From: Sandaracinobacteroides sp964394815
Lineage (GTDB): Bacteria > Pseudomonadota > Alphaproteobacteria > Sphingomonadales > Sphingomonadaceae
NCBI GenBank assembly: GCA_964394815.1
Contig: CAYMZC010000140.1
Span: 1-6,477 of the forward strand
Length of the DNA: 6,477 nt
Direction of reading: 5' to 3'
A program made the position numbers and the translations under genes. The notes below the pieces were generated by a model. The model searched no databases, was not told the DNA's origin, and saw nothing but the letters and a program-made list of their open reading frames with translations. Positions 1 through 6,014 of this stretch are shown here, piece by piece. Positions within the stretch are counted from its first letter, which is position 1. Each line of letters begins with the position of its first letter.

Positions 1-555
1 CCGATCTTCCTCGATGTGCGCAAGCGCGCTCTGACGCTGACGCTTGCCCGGAACGTCGCGCCGCGCGAAACCCCGCCCGATCTCTGGCTGCTGGCGGCGC
101 CCATCCGGCGGGAACGCTATGAATGGATCGTCGAGAAGGCGACCGAGCTTGGCGTGGCGCGAATCCAGCCGGTGCTGACCGAGCGGACCAACCGCGAGCG
201 CCTCAACCTCGACCGGCTGCGCGCCCATATGGTGGAGGCCGCCGAACAGTGCGAGCGCACGGCGCTTCCCGAGCTTTCTGCCCCCGTTCCGCTCGCCGGG
301 CTTCTCGATGGCTGGCAGCCCGGCCGCCAGCTTCTCTTTGCTGATGAAGAGGGCGGGGCGCCCATGGCAAGCCTGTCGCCGCGCCTTCCGGCTGCCCTTC
401 TGATCGGGCCTGAGGGCGGCTTTTCGCCGGCCGAGCGCGCGGCGATCCTGCGGGTTGACGGCGTGGCCAGGCTTTCGCTTGGCCCGCGCATCCTGCGCGC
501 CGATACGGCTGTCGTTGCCGCCATTGCCCAGTTCCAGGCGGTCGCGGGCGCCTGA
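1..555 (+). CDS. rsmE: 16S rRNA (uracil-1498-N3)-methyltransferase RsmE, 5'-truncated by the window edge
   Basis: RsmE methylates N3 of U1498 in 16S rRNA of the small ribosomal subunit, using S-adenosylmethionine, in the cytoplasm. The frame is open from base 1, so the gene starts outside the window; 184 codons are visible against about 240-250 for the family. The GTG at 16 is in frame but is an internal valine, not a credible start. The SPOUT-type (trefoil-knot) methyltransferase domain is complete. Visible marks, numbered from the window edge, are VEKATELGV (44-52), EAAEQCERTALP (79-90), the SAM-binding loop IGPEGGF (135-141) and LGPRILRADTA (160-170). The family usually has RTETA in that last motif, so ADTA is a mild, conservative change. 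The missing N-terminal part is the PUA-like RNA-binding domain. The gene ends at TGA 553-555, 53 bases before gshA on the same strand, which suggests co-transcription. The family call is firm. Confidence 0.95.
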   Translation, partial: PIFLDVRKRALTLTLARNVAPRETPPDLWLLAAPIRRERYEWIVEKATELGVARIQPVLTERTNRERLNLDRLRAHMVEAAEQCERTALPELSAPVPLAGLLDGWQPGRQLLFADEEGGAPMASLSPRLPAALLIGPEGGFSPAERAAILRVDGVARLSLGPRILRADTAVVAAIAQFQAVAGA

Positions 556-608
556 GCGCTGCTCGAATCCGTCTGGCGCATGCAGCGGCGCGCGGCTAAG
601 GCCGGCCC

Positions 609-1982
609 ATGAGCAACAAGAGCGAAACCGCCGGCGACAGCGCGCCGATCAGCGGCATGGACGACATGATCGCCCTGTTCGAGGGCGGCGAGAAGCCGCG
701 CGAAAGCTGGCGGATCGGCACCGAACATGAAAAATTCGTGTTCCGCCTGAAGGATCATCGCGCCCCCTCCTATGAAGAGGCGGGCGGAATCCGCGACCTG
801 CTCATGGCCTTCACGCGCCATGGCTGGGAACCGGTGGAAGAGGGCGGCAAGGTCATTGCCATGAAAGGCCCGGATGGCAGCCTGAGCCTTGAGCCGGCCG
901 GCCAGTTCGAGCTTTCCGGCGCGCCGCTGGAAACGCTGCACCAGACCTGCGAGGAAACCGGCCGCCATCGCCAGCAGTGCCTGGAGATCGGGGCCGAACT
1001 CGGCCTCGGTTTCCTCGGGCTCGGCTTTCACCCGACGGCTGCGCGCGCCGATCTGCCCGTCATGCCCAAGGGCCGCTACGCCATCATGCTGCGCCACATG
1101 CCGCGCGTTGGCAGCCTTGGCCTCGACATGATGCTGCGCACCTGCACGGTCCAGACCAACCTCGACTATGCCGGCGAAGCGGACATGGTGCGGAAGTTCC
1201 GGGTCTCGCTCGCCCTGCAGCCGCTGGCGACAGCGCTGTTCGCCAACTCCCCCTTCACCGAGGGCAGGCCCAATGGCTTCCTGTCCTTCCGCAGCCATAT
1301 CTGGACGGATACGGACCCGGCGCGCACGGGCATGCTGCCCTTCGTCTTCGACGAGGGCTTCGGCTATGAGCGCTATGCCAACTATGCCCTCGATGTGCCG
1401 ATGTACTTCGTCTATCGCGACGGCCGCTACATCGATGCAGCGGGCCAGAGCTTCCGCGACTTTCTCGAAGGCCGCCTGCCGGCGCTGCCCGGCGAAAGGC
1501 CGACCATCGGTGACTGGAAGGATCATCTTTCCACCGCCTTCCCCGAAGTGCGCATGAAAAGCTATCTCGAGATGCGGGGCGCGGATTCCGGCCCGCAATC
1601 CCGGATCTGCGCGCTGCCGGCCCTGTGGGTCGGCCTGCTTTACGACCAGGTTTCGCTGGATGCGGCCTGGGATCTGGTGAAGGGCTGGTCGATCGAGGGC
1701 CAGCAGCAGATGCGCGATGAGGTGCCGCGGCTGGCGCTTGGTGCTGCGGCCCCCGATGGCCGGCTGCTGCGCGCCCTTGCGAAAGAGGTGCTTGCGATCG
1801 CCGGCGACGGCCTCGACCGTCGTGCCCGGCAGAACGGAATCGGGGACAGCGAATCCGGTTTCCTCAGCCCCCTTCACGAAATCGCGGAAAGCGGCCTTAC
1901 CTTCGCTGACCGCCACCTCGAAGCCTTCCACGGCCGCTGGGGCGGCAAGATCGACCCGATCTGGGACGAAGCGCTTTTCTGA
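609..1982 (+). CDS. gshA: Glutamate-cysteine ligase, plant/alphaproteobacterial type (GCS2 family)
   Basis: This enzyme joins L-glutamate and L-cysteine through the gamma-carboxyl group using ATP, the first and usually rate-limiting step of glutathione synthesis, in the cytoplasm. The 457-residue product has the typical length of the plant-type family, not of the enterobacterial GshA. Motifs in order: IGTEHEKF (36-43, acidic metal/ATP-binding strand), LEPAGQFELSG (94-104), RTCTVQTNLDY (177-187), FANSPFTEGRPNGF (211-224), SHIWTDTDPARTGMLPFVFD (229-248), LDVPMYFVYR (261-270) and EMRGAD (321-326). These closely resemble plant chloroplast GCL as I recall it. There are four cysteines (114, 124, 179, 334); whether any form a redox switch as in plants cannot be judged here. 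The ATG at 609 is preceded by TAAGG (597-601) at 7 bases, supporting this start. gshA follows rsmE by 53 bases and ends at TGA 1980-1982, just before a hairpin. No signal peptide or membrane segment is seen. Confidence 0.96.
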   Translation: MSNKSETAGDSAPISGMDDMIALFEGGEKPRESWRIGTEHEKFVFRLKDHRAPSYEEAGGIRDLLMAFTRHGWEPVEEGGKVIAMKGPDGSLSLEPAGQFELSGAPLETLHQTCEETGRHRQQCLEIGAELGLGFLGLGFHPTAARADLPVMPKGRYAIMLRHMPRVGSLGLDMMLRTCTVQTNLDYAGEADMVRKFRVSLALQPLATALFANSPFTEGRPNGFLSFRSHIWTDTDPARTGMLPFVFDEGFGYERYANYALDVPMYFVYRDGRYIDAAGQSFRDFLEGRLPALPGERPTIGDWKDHLSTAFPEVRMKSYLEMRGADSGPQSRICALPALWVGLLYDQVSLDAAWDLVKGWSIEGQQQMRDEVPRLALGAAAPDGRLLRALAKEVLAIAGDGLDRRARQNGIGDSESGFLSPLHEIAESGLTFADRHLEAFHGRWGGKIDPIWDEALF

Positions 1983-1990
1983 GGCCCATC

Positions 1991-2017
1991 AGGGGGCGCC
2001 ATTTACAGGTGCCCCCT
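1991..2017 (+). terminator. Probable terminator hairpin after gshA, between convergent genes
   Basis: A 10-bp stem (1991-2000 with 2008-2017) closes a 7-base loop, 8 bases after the gshA stop codon and 14 bases from the end of the convergent rlmB. All pairs are Watson-Crick except a G-U pair (1998-2010). That pair becomes C-A in the opposite transcript, so the stem is better formed in the + direction. No run of U follows on either strand, so this is not a textbook intrinsic terminator. It could act as a weak terminator, a pause or 3'-end-protecting structure, or work with Rho. Confidence 0.6.
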
Positions 2018-2031
2018 TGCAGATATCTCCT

Positions 2032-2784
2032 TCAACGCGCTGCGATGGCGTAAAGCGCGATCGCGGCGGCGTTGGAGACGTTCAGGCTTTCCACCGTTCG
2101 GCGGATGAGCAGCCGTGCCACCACGTCGCAATGTTCGCGGGTGTTGTGGCGCATGCCTTCGCCTTCCGCGCCCAGCACGAGGGCGATGGGGGCAGGCGTG
2201 AGCGCTTCGGCCAGCGGCAGGTCTGCCTCTCCGGCAAGGCCAACGCGCCAATAGCCCGCTTCGGCGATTTCATCGAGCGCGCGGGCAAGGTTCACCACCC
2301 TTATCCAGGGCAGGATTTCGAGCGCGCCGGAAGCCGCCCGCGCCAGCGCACCGGATTCGGGCGGGCTGTGGCGATCCTGGGTGATGATGGCGCGCGCCCC
2401 GAAGGCCGCGGCCGAGCGGATGATGGCCCCGACATTGTGCGGGTCTGTCACCTGATCGAGAAGGACGAGGGGGGCCATCGGGTCCGGATCGGAAAGCACC
2501 TCGTCGAGCCAGGGGTCTTCGAGCGGCTCGAGTTCGAGCACGAGGCCCTGATGCGGCGCATCGTGCGGCACGAGGCGGGCGAGATCCTGCGCATCCCCAT
2601 ATTGCACCTGCAACCCTTCAGGAATGACGATCTTCGCCAGTTCCTCATGGGTGCCGTAAAGCTTGCGCAGTTTGCGCTCGGGGTTGTCGAGCGCTGCATA
2701 GACGGCATGGCGTCCATAGAAACGCGGGCGGTTCGGATCGGGGCGGTTGGCGGTCCCGTGGCGCTTGTTCGGTCGTCGTCCCAT
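2032..2784 (-). CDS. rlmB: 23S rRNA 2'-O-ribose methyltransferase RlmB-like (SpoU/TrmH family)
   Basis: RlmB uses S-adenosylmethionine to methylate the 2'-O ribose of G2251 in the peptidyl-transferase P-loop of 23S rRNA. The 250-residue protein has a basic N-terminal tail (about 1-20) and an L30e-like substrate-binding domain starting at FYGRHAVYAAL (22-32). The C-terminal SPOUT domain shows the three family motifs: LDQVTDPHNVGAIIRSA (109-125, with N117 and R123), VLGAEGEGMR (203-212) and VESLNVSNAAAIALY (231-245). The TREHCD segment (215-220) also matches my recollection of E. coli RlmB. Other TrmH-family members, such as TrmH itself, are less likely because of the N-terminal domain and the AEGEGMR motif. 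The ATG at 2784 is preceded on the - strand by TAAGGG at 6 bases. The 109 bases separating it from piuC upstream contain part of an 8-base repeat but no clear promoter or terminator, so its promoter is unresolved. The exact nucleotide modified is inferred from the family. Confidence 0.92.
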   Translation of the reverse strand: MGRRPNKRHGTANRPDPNRPRFYGRHAVYAALDNPERKLRKLYGTHEELAKIVIPEGLQVQYGDAQDLARLVPHDAPHQGLVLELEPLEDPWLDEVLSDPDPMAPLVLLDQVTDPHNVGAIIRSAAAFGARAIITQDRHSPPESGALARAASGALEILPWIRVVNLARALDEIAEAGYWRVGLAGEADLPLAEALTPAPIALVLGAEGEGMRHNTREHCDVVARLLIRRTVESLNVSNAAAIALYAIAAR

Positions 2785-2858
2785 GGCCCGCCCTTAGCAG
2801 GAAAGCCGGCCTTGGACAGCCGAAAGCAAAGGGGTGGCCGTGCAGCCGCGACAGCCGC

Positions 2859-2904
2859 GCTTCAGAGCTTCAGGGCTTCAGGGCTTCAGGGCTTCAGGGC
2901 TTCG
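2859..2904. repeat. 8-base tandem repeat, about 5.75 copies, overlapping the piuC stop codon
   Basis: The unit on the + strand is GCTTCAGG. Copies lie at 2859 (last base A instead of G), 2867, 2875, 2883 and 2891, followed by a partial GCTTCG at 2899-2904. Four units are perfect and adjacent. The repeat covers the last codons of piuC (its TGA is the complement of 2894-2896) and extends into the piuC-rlmB spacer. Because the unit is 8 bases, a change in copy number would shift frame, but the piuC stop lies in the first full unit met by the ribosome, so the PiuC product should not change unless nearly all units are lost. It looks like a short slippage-prone repeat; no function is evident. Confidence 0.9.
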
Positions 2905-3577
2905 CCCATCGCCGCAGCAGATTGTGATAGACATGCACAAGCCGGTCGATGTCTCGGTCATCCGGCGCACGCCCCGCCGAAAGCGACTGGATCGACTGGT
3001 CGAGATCGAAGAGCAGGGCGCGGGCAGAGGTGTCCGCGACAGCGCTCTGCATCCATGTGATGGCGCAGATGCGCTGGCCGCGCGTTACCGCTGTCACCTG
3101 GTGCAGGCTGGAGGATGGGTAGAGCACCATGTCCCCGGCTTCGAGCTTCACTGCCTGTGCGCCGAACTGTTCCTCGATCAGCAGTTCGCCGCCATCATAG
3201 TCTTCCGGGTCGCTCAGGAAGAGGGTGGCGGAAAGATCGCTTCGGATGCTGAGGCCGGAGCCGGGCAGCCGCATGAGGGCTGCGTCGCTGTGCGTGCCGT
3301 AATGGCCGCCACTCTGATAGAGGTTGAAGACAGGCGGCCAGATCTTTTCGGCAAGCGATGCCGACAGGAAGAGGGCGTTGTGGCCCAGACGGCGCAGGAT
3401 TTCCGTGCCCAGCCGGCGGCCCAGTTCGTCCTGCAGGTCGAGCTGCAGGTTCTGCTTCACCGCGACCGAGCGCGTTCCGGCGGTCTGATTGCCGTCGATC
3501 CATGCCGCGCCTGCCAGTTCCTTGCGGAACCGCAGAACCTCGTCCCTGTCGAGCAGCTTTTCGATGATGGTGAGCAT
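2894..3577 (-). CDS. piuC: PKHD-type Fe(II)/2-oxoglutarate-dependent dioxygenase, PiuC/YbiX family
   Basis: The 227-residue protein belongs to the PiuC/YbiX group of prolyl-4-hydroxylase-like dioxygenases, usually encoded beside Fiu/PiuA siderophore receptors; its physiological substrate is not established. It is expected to be cytoplasmic, and no signal peptide is seen. The double-stranded beta-helix core carries the iron-binding triad: H96 and D98 in HYGTHSDAALM, and H159 in VLYPSSSLHQV. R169 in TRGQRI is the likely 2-oxoglutarate-binding arginine. SDLSATLFLSDPEDYDGGEL (113-132) is strongly characteristic of the family. The segment from about 180 (ARALLFDLDQSIQSL, ending in YHNLLRRW) is the helical PKHD C-terminal region. 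The ATG at 3577 has AGGAG 9 bases upstream, and that site is duplicated. The stop codon lies in an 8-base tandem repeat. The gene lies 95 bases downstream of the receptor gene, separated from it by a hairpin, and is probably co-transcribed with it. Confidence 0.94.
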   Translation of the reverse strand: MLTIIEKLLDRDEVLRFRKELAGAAWIDGNQTAGTRSVAVKQNLQLDLQDELGRRLGTEILRRLGHNALFLSASLAEKIWPPVFNLYQSGGHYGTHSDAALMRLPGSGLSIRSDLSATLFLSDPEDYDGGELLIEEQFGAQAVKLEAGDMVLYPSSSLHQVTAVTRGQRICAITWMQSAVADTSARALLFDLDQSIQSLSAGRAPDDRDIDRLVHVYHNLLRRWAKP

Positions 3578-3584
3578 GTCGCTT

Positions 3585-3610
3585 GGCTCCTGAATGGGGC
3601 TCCTGAATGG
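3585..3610 (-). repeat. Perfect 13-base tandem duplication carrying two Shine-Dalgarno sequences before piuC
   Basis: The + strand unit GGCTCCTGAATGG occupies 3585-3597 and is repeated exactly at 3598-3610. Read on the - strand, each copy contains AGGAG. The duplication starts 8 bases upstream of the piuC ATG and doubles its ribosome-binding site. Perfect identity of the copies suggests a recent event or one maintained by slippage. Confidence 0.95.
3587..3591 (-). promoter_or_regulatory. Ribosome-binding site of piuC (proximal copy)
   Basis: AGGAG on the - strand lies 9 bases before the ATG at 3577, a good distance for initiation, and supports that start. The second identical copy (3600-3604) lies 22 bases from the ATG, too far for direct use, so it could act only as a standby site or be neutral. 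Confidence 0.8.
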
Positions 3611-3638
3611 GGTGGCGTCGATGTGGCTGGGAGGACGT

Positions 3639-3662
3639 CGGGGGCAGACCGGGCTGCCCCCG
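3639..3662 (-). other. Strong hairpin in the receptor-piuC spacer
   Basis: A perfect 9-bp, almost all G-C stem (3639-3647 with 3654-3662) closes a 6-base loop. On the - strand transcript it begins 10 bases after the receptor stop codon and ends about 60 bases before the piuC start. No U run follows. Possible roles are a leaky terminator, a 3'-end-stabilising structure for the receptor part of the mRNA, or a Rho-linked pause. It could equally form on the opposite strand. Confidence 0.6.
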
Positions 3663-3672
3663 CGCCACAGGA

Positions 3673-5997
3673 TCAGAACCGGCCTGTCAGCGTCAGCATC
3701 GCGCGGCGTTCATCCCCCTTGTAAAGGAAATGGCCGCTCTGATAGCCGGCGAGATAATAATCCGCGTTGCTCAGGTTGGTGATGTTCACCCGCGCCGAGA
3801 TATTTTCGCTGAATTTGTAGGAAGCGAAGGCGTCGAACGTCCAGTAGGACGGGATGCGGTAGGTATAGACGCCAAGCGCCGTATCATAGCGTGCGGCCGC
3901 ATCGGGTTGTCCGGCGAACATTGCGCTCTTGTAGGTGGCGCCGCCCCCGAAGGCGAAGGCGTCGCTGAGCTGATAGCGCAGCTGCGCATTCGCCTGTGTG
4001 TCGGCGAAGTTGCTGAGCTTGCGGCCGATCGTTGCAGCATTGCCGGATTCGAGGATTTCGGATTCCATCACAGTGATGCCGACCTGACCACTCAGCCGTG
4101 CGGTGATGTTGCCGACAAGGCCCAGCTCGAGTCCGCGCACACGGTTCTTGCCGGTGTTGAGGCTGCCGCCCGTGCTGTAGCCGTCACCGGCGGATTCGAA
4201 GACATCGGACTTGGTGATCTGGAAGGCTGCAGCCGTCAGCAGGAGCTGGTTGTCGAACAGGTCGGCCTTGACCCCAAGTTCAAGATTTTCCGTGCCCTCG
4301 GGGCGGCCATCACCGATGTCGGTTCCCTCCGCCACGCAGATGCCGCCATAGCCGCAGTTGCCGCCAAGGTCGGATTCACCACCGTTGATCGACTTTGCCG
4401 TGCCCCAGTTGAAGTAGAGATAGACATTCTCGACCGGCTTCACGCCGATGCCGGCATGGCCGTTCCACAGCGTGTCGCTGTAGCGATAGTCCGTCCTGTT
4501 TCCACTGCTCAGCACGGCGTTGCTGTAGGTGAAGGCATCCACCCGCACACCGCCGTGAACGGACAGCCAGGGCGTGATGTCCACCGTGTCCATCAAATAG
4601 ACCGACAGGGTTTCGACATTCCAGTCGCTGTCGATGACACCGAAGCTGATGTCGCGTTGCAGGATATTGTGGATGTCGCCCACACTGACCTGCCGGTTGG
4701 CGTCGGTGATGCACCAGCCCGGCTGCAGCCCGCCGCGCCCGGCAACAGTGCAGTTGGAGGGGCCGTTCGTCGTCAGATTGTAGGTGCCATTGGCGACGCG
4801 AAGGTCGGAATATTCCGCCCCGGTCACCAGATTGTGCCTTATTCCGCCTGTCCTGAAGTCGGCGATCAGGTTGAGCTGGTTGACGAAATAGTCGACCGAC
4901 TGGTTGCCCTGGTGGGTGCTGAGCGTCAGCGGCCCGTAGCTGCCTGTCGCCGGATCATAGGCGCCGCCGCGCAGGCCCGTCAGCACATAGCCGTTCGACG
5001 TTTCCCCGTAGCGCGTCGCGTTCCGGATGGTGAAGCCCTCGAATGGCGCAAGCGTGATGCTGGCCGTGACGCTGTCCACATCGGATTCGAGAAAATCCTC
5101 GGACTGGGCGTAGTTGGGCACATCGTCCCACGGGCGGTAGACTGTCACGTTGCCGGGGCCTGTTCCGGTCGGGCGGGGCACATAGCCGCCAAGGTCCGGC
5201 AGGTCTTCGGCTGTCAGGTGATAATAATCCAGCACAAGCTTGAAGCTGTCACTGGGCTGGTAGGCTGCCGACAGGGCCGCGCCGATGCGCTCCCGGTCGG
5301 AAAAGCCGCGCCCGGGAATGTCCTCATGGCCATAGAGAAGGTTGGCGCGGACGGCGAGGCTCTCCGAAAGGGGAAGGTTGCTGTCGAGCGTGACGCGGTA
5401 ATAATTGTCGGTGCCAAGGCCGGCGTCGACGCGATGGAAGCCATGGTCCGTGCTTGCCTGCTTTGTGATTGCGTTCACTGCGCCGCCAGTCGCGCCGCGC
5501 CCGGCGAAGGACGAACTCGGGCCCTTGGTGATTTCGATCTGGTCGACCACGAAGGTTTCCCGCGTGGTCATGCCCGGGTCGCGAAGCCCGTCTACAAAGA
5601 CGTCGCTTCGCGCTTCATGGCCGCGGATGATGTAACGGTCCCCGAAGGCATTGCCATTTTCGCCCGTGCCAAGGGCGATGCCCGGCTGGCTGACGAGAAC
5701 TGCGCGCAGGTCGCTGACGCCCTGTTCCTCGATCCGGGCTTCGGTGAGCACGGTGATGGTGGCCGGGGTTTCGGCCAGCGGCTTCACCCGGCGCACGTCG
5801 CCGGAAGTCCGCGCCTTGTAGGGCGCGCCCCTCTGGGTATTGGTGTTGATGTCCGCCGTCGAATCCTCGATCTTCAGCGTGTCCAGTTCCACTTCCTCGG
5901 CATTCTGGGCCTGCACCGGGCTTGCAAGCACGGCCGCAGTGACACCAAGGGCACGCAGGCTGACAGGGCGAAGCACCCGGCCTTTCGGGCTGTTCAT
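3673..5997 (-). CDS. fiu: TonB-dependent catecholate siderophore receptor, Fiu/PiuA type
   Basis: This is an outer-membrane, 22-strand beta-barrel receptor that takes up ferric siderophores, probably catecholates by similarity to E. coli Fiu and Pseudomonas PiuA, using energy from TonB-ExbBD. From the preferred start it has 774 residues, typical of the family. A signal peptide (about 1-30, cleavage after PVQA) is followed by a likely TonB box (DTLKIED, 39-45). There is no N-terminal signalling domain, which argues against self-regulation through a FecR/sigma system. The plug (about 76-180) includes ETPATITVL, RYIIRGHEARSDVFVDGLRD and ITKGPSSSFAGRGATGGAVN. The barrel follows and ends in the outer-membrane signature with terminal phenylalanine (LTLTGRF). 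Two cysteine pairs (C416/C429, C548/C554) lie in probable extracellular loops. An in-frame ATG at 6006 would add three residues, but the Shine-Dalgarno sequence touches it directly, so the ATG at 5997 is preferred. tonB ends 17 bases upstream and piuC follows. The exact ligand is inferred. Confidence 0.93.
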   Translation of the reverse strand: MNSPKGRVLRPVSLRALGVTAAVLASPVQAQNAEEVELDTLKIEDSTADINTNTQRGAPYKARTSGDVRRVKPLAETPATITVLTEARIEEQGVSDLRAVLVSQPGIALGTGENGNAFGDRYIIRGHEARSDVFVDGLRDPGMTTRETFVVDQIEITKGPSSSFAGRGATGGAVNAITKQASTDHGFHRVDAGLGTDNYYRVTLDSNLPLSESLAVRANLLYGHEDIPGRGFSDRERIGAALSAAYQPSDSFKLVLDYYHLTAEDLPDLGGYVPRPTGTGPGNVTVYRPWDDVPNYAQSEDFLESDVDSVTASITLAPFEGFTIRNATRYGETSNGYVLTGLRGGAYDPATGSYGPLTLSTHQGNQSVDYFVNQLNLIADFRTGGIRHNLVTGAEYSDLRVANGTYNLTTNGPSNCTVAGRGGLQPGWCITDANRQVSVGDIHNILQRDISFGVIDSDWNVETLSVYLMDTVDITPWLSVHGGVRVDAFTYSNAVLSSGNRTDYRYSDTLWNGHAGIGVKPVENVYLYFNWGTAKSINGGESDLGGNCGYGGICVAEGTDIGDGRPEGTENLELGVKADLFDNQLLLTAAAFQITKSDVFESAGDGYSTGGSLNTGKNRVRGLELGLVGNITARLSGQVGITVMESEILESGNAATIGRKLSNFADTQANAQLRYQLSDAFAFGGGATYKSAMFAGQPDAAARYDTALGVYTYRIPSYWTFDAFASYKFSENISARVNITNLSNADYYLAGYQSGHFLYKGDERRAMLTLTGRF

Positions 5998-6006
5998 CAA
6001 AAACAT

Positions 6007-6011
6007 TCCTT
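6007..6011 (-). promoter_or_regulatory. Ribosome-binding site of the receptor gene, deciding its start
   Basis: AAGGA on the - strand lies in the gap after the tonB stop codon. It is directly adjacent to the ATG at 6006 (no spacer) but 9 bases from the ATG at 5997. This favours 5997 as the translation start and removes the first three residues (MFL) of the longer reading. Confidence 0.75.
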
Positions 6012-6014
6012 TCT

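Noticed and set aside
117..1931. 604-codon open frame on the - strand opposite rsmE and gshA
   Set aside because: It spans two well-recognised + strand genes and their spacer, gives a low-complexity Ala/Arg-rich product without family motifs, and is best explained by high GC content.
2785..2893. Possible tRNA or promoter in the spacer before rlmB
   Set aside because: I looked for a tRNA because tRNA genes can neighbour rlmB in alphaproteobacteria, but no cloverleaf or T-loop sequence is present. No convincing -35/-10 pair is visible either.
2859..2904. Phase variation of PiuC by the 8-base repeat
   Set aside because: The stop codon lies in the first full unit reached by the ribosome, so adding or losing later units cannot shift the PiuC frame. 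Only a spacing effect remains plausible.
2859..2904. CRISPR array
   Set aside because: The units are 8 bases long and directly adjacent, with no spacers and no cas genes nearby.
1717..3060. 447-codon + strand frame covering the gshA end, the terminator and rlmB antisense
   Set aside because: It crosses the gshA stop, the hairpin and the whole of rlmB on the opposite strand; no domain is seen in its product.
5218..5230. Fur-box-like GATAATAAT on the + strand (similar short matches at 3751-3761 and 5398-5406)
   Set aside because: All three lie deep inside the receptor coding sequence and are the reverse complement of Tyr-Tyr codons (TAT/TAC). They are far from any start and lack the second half of a 19-base inverted site.
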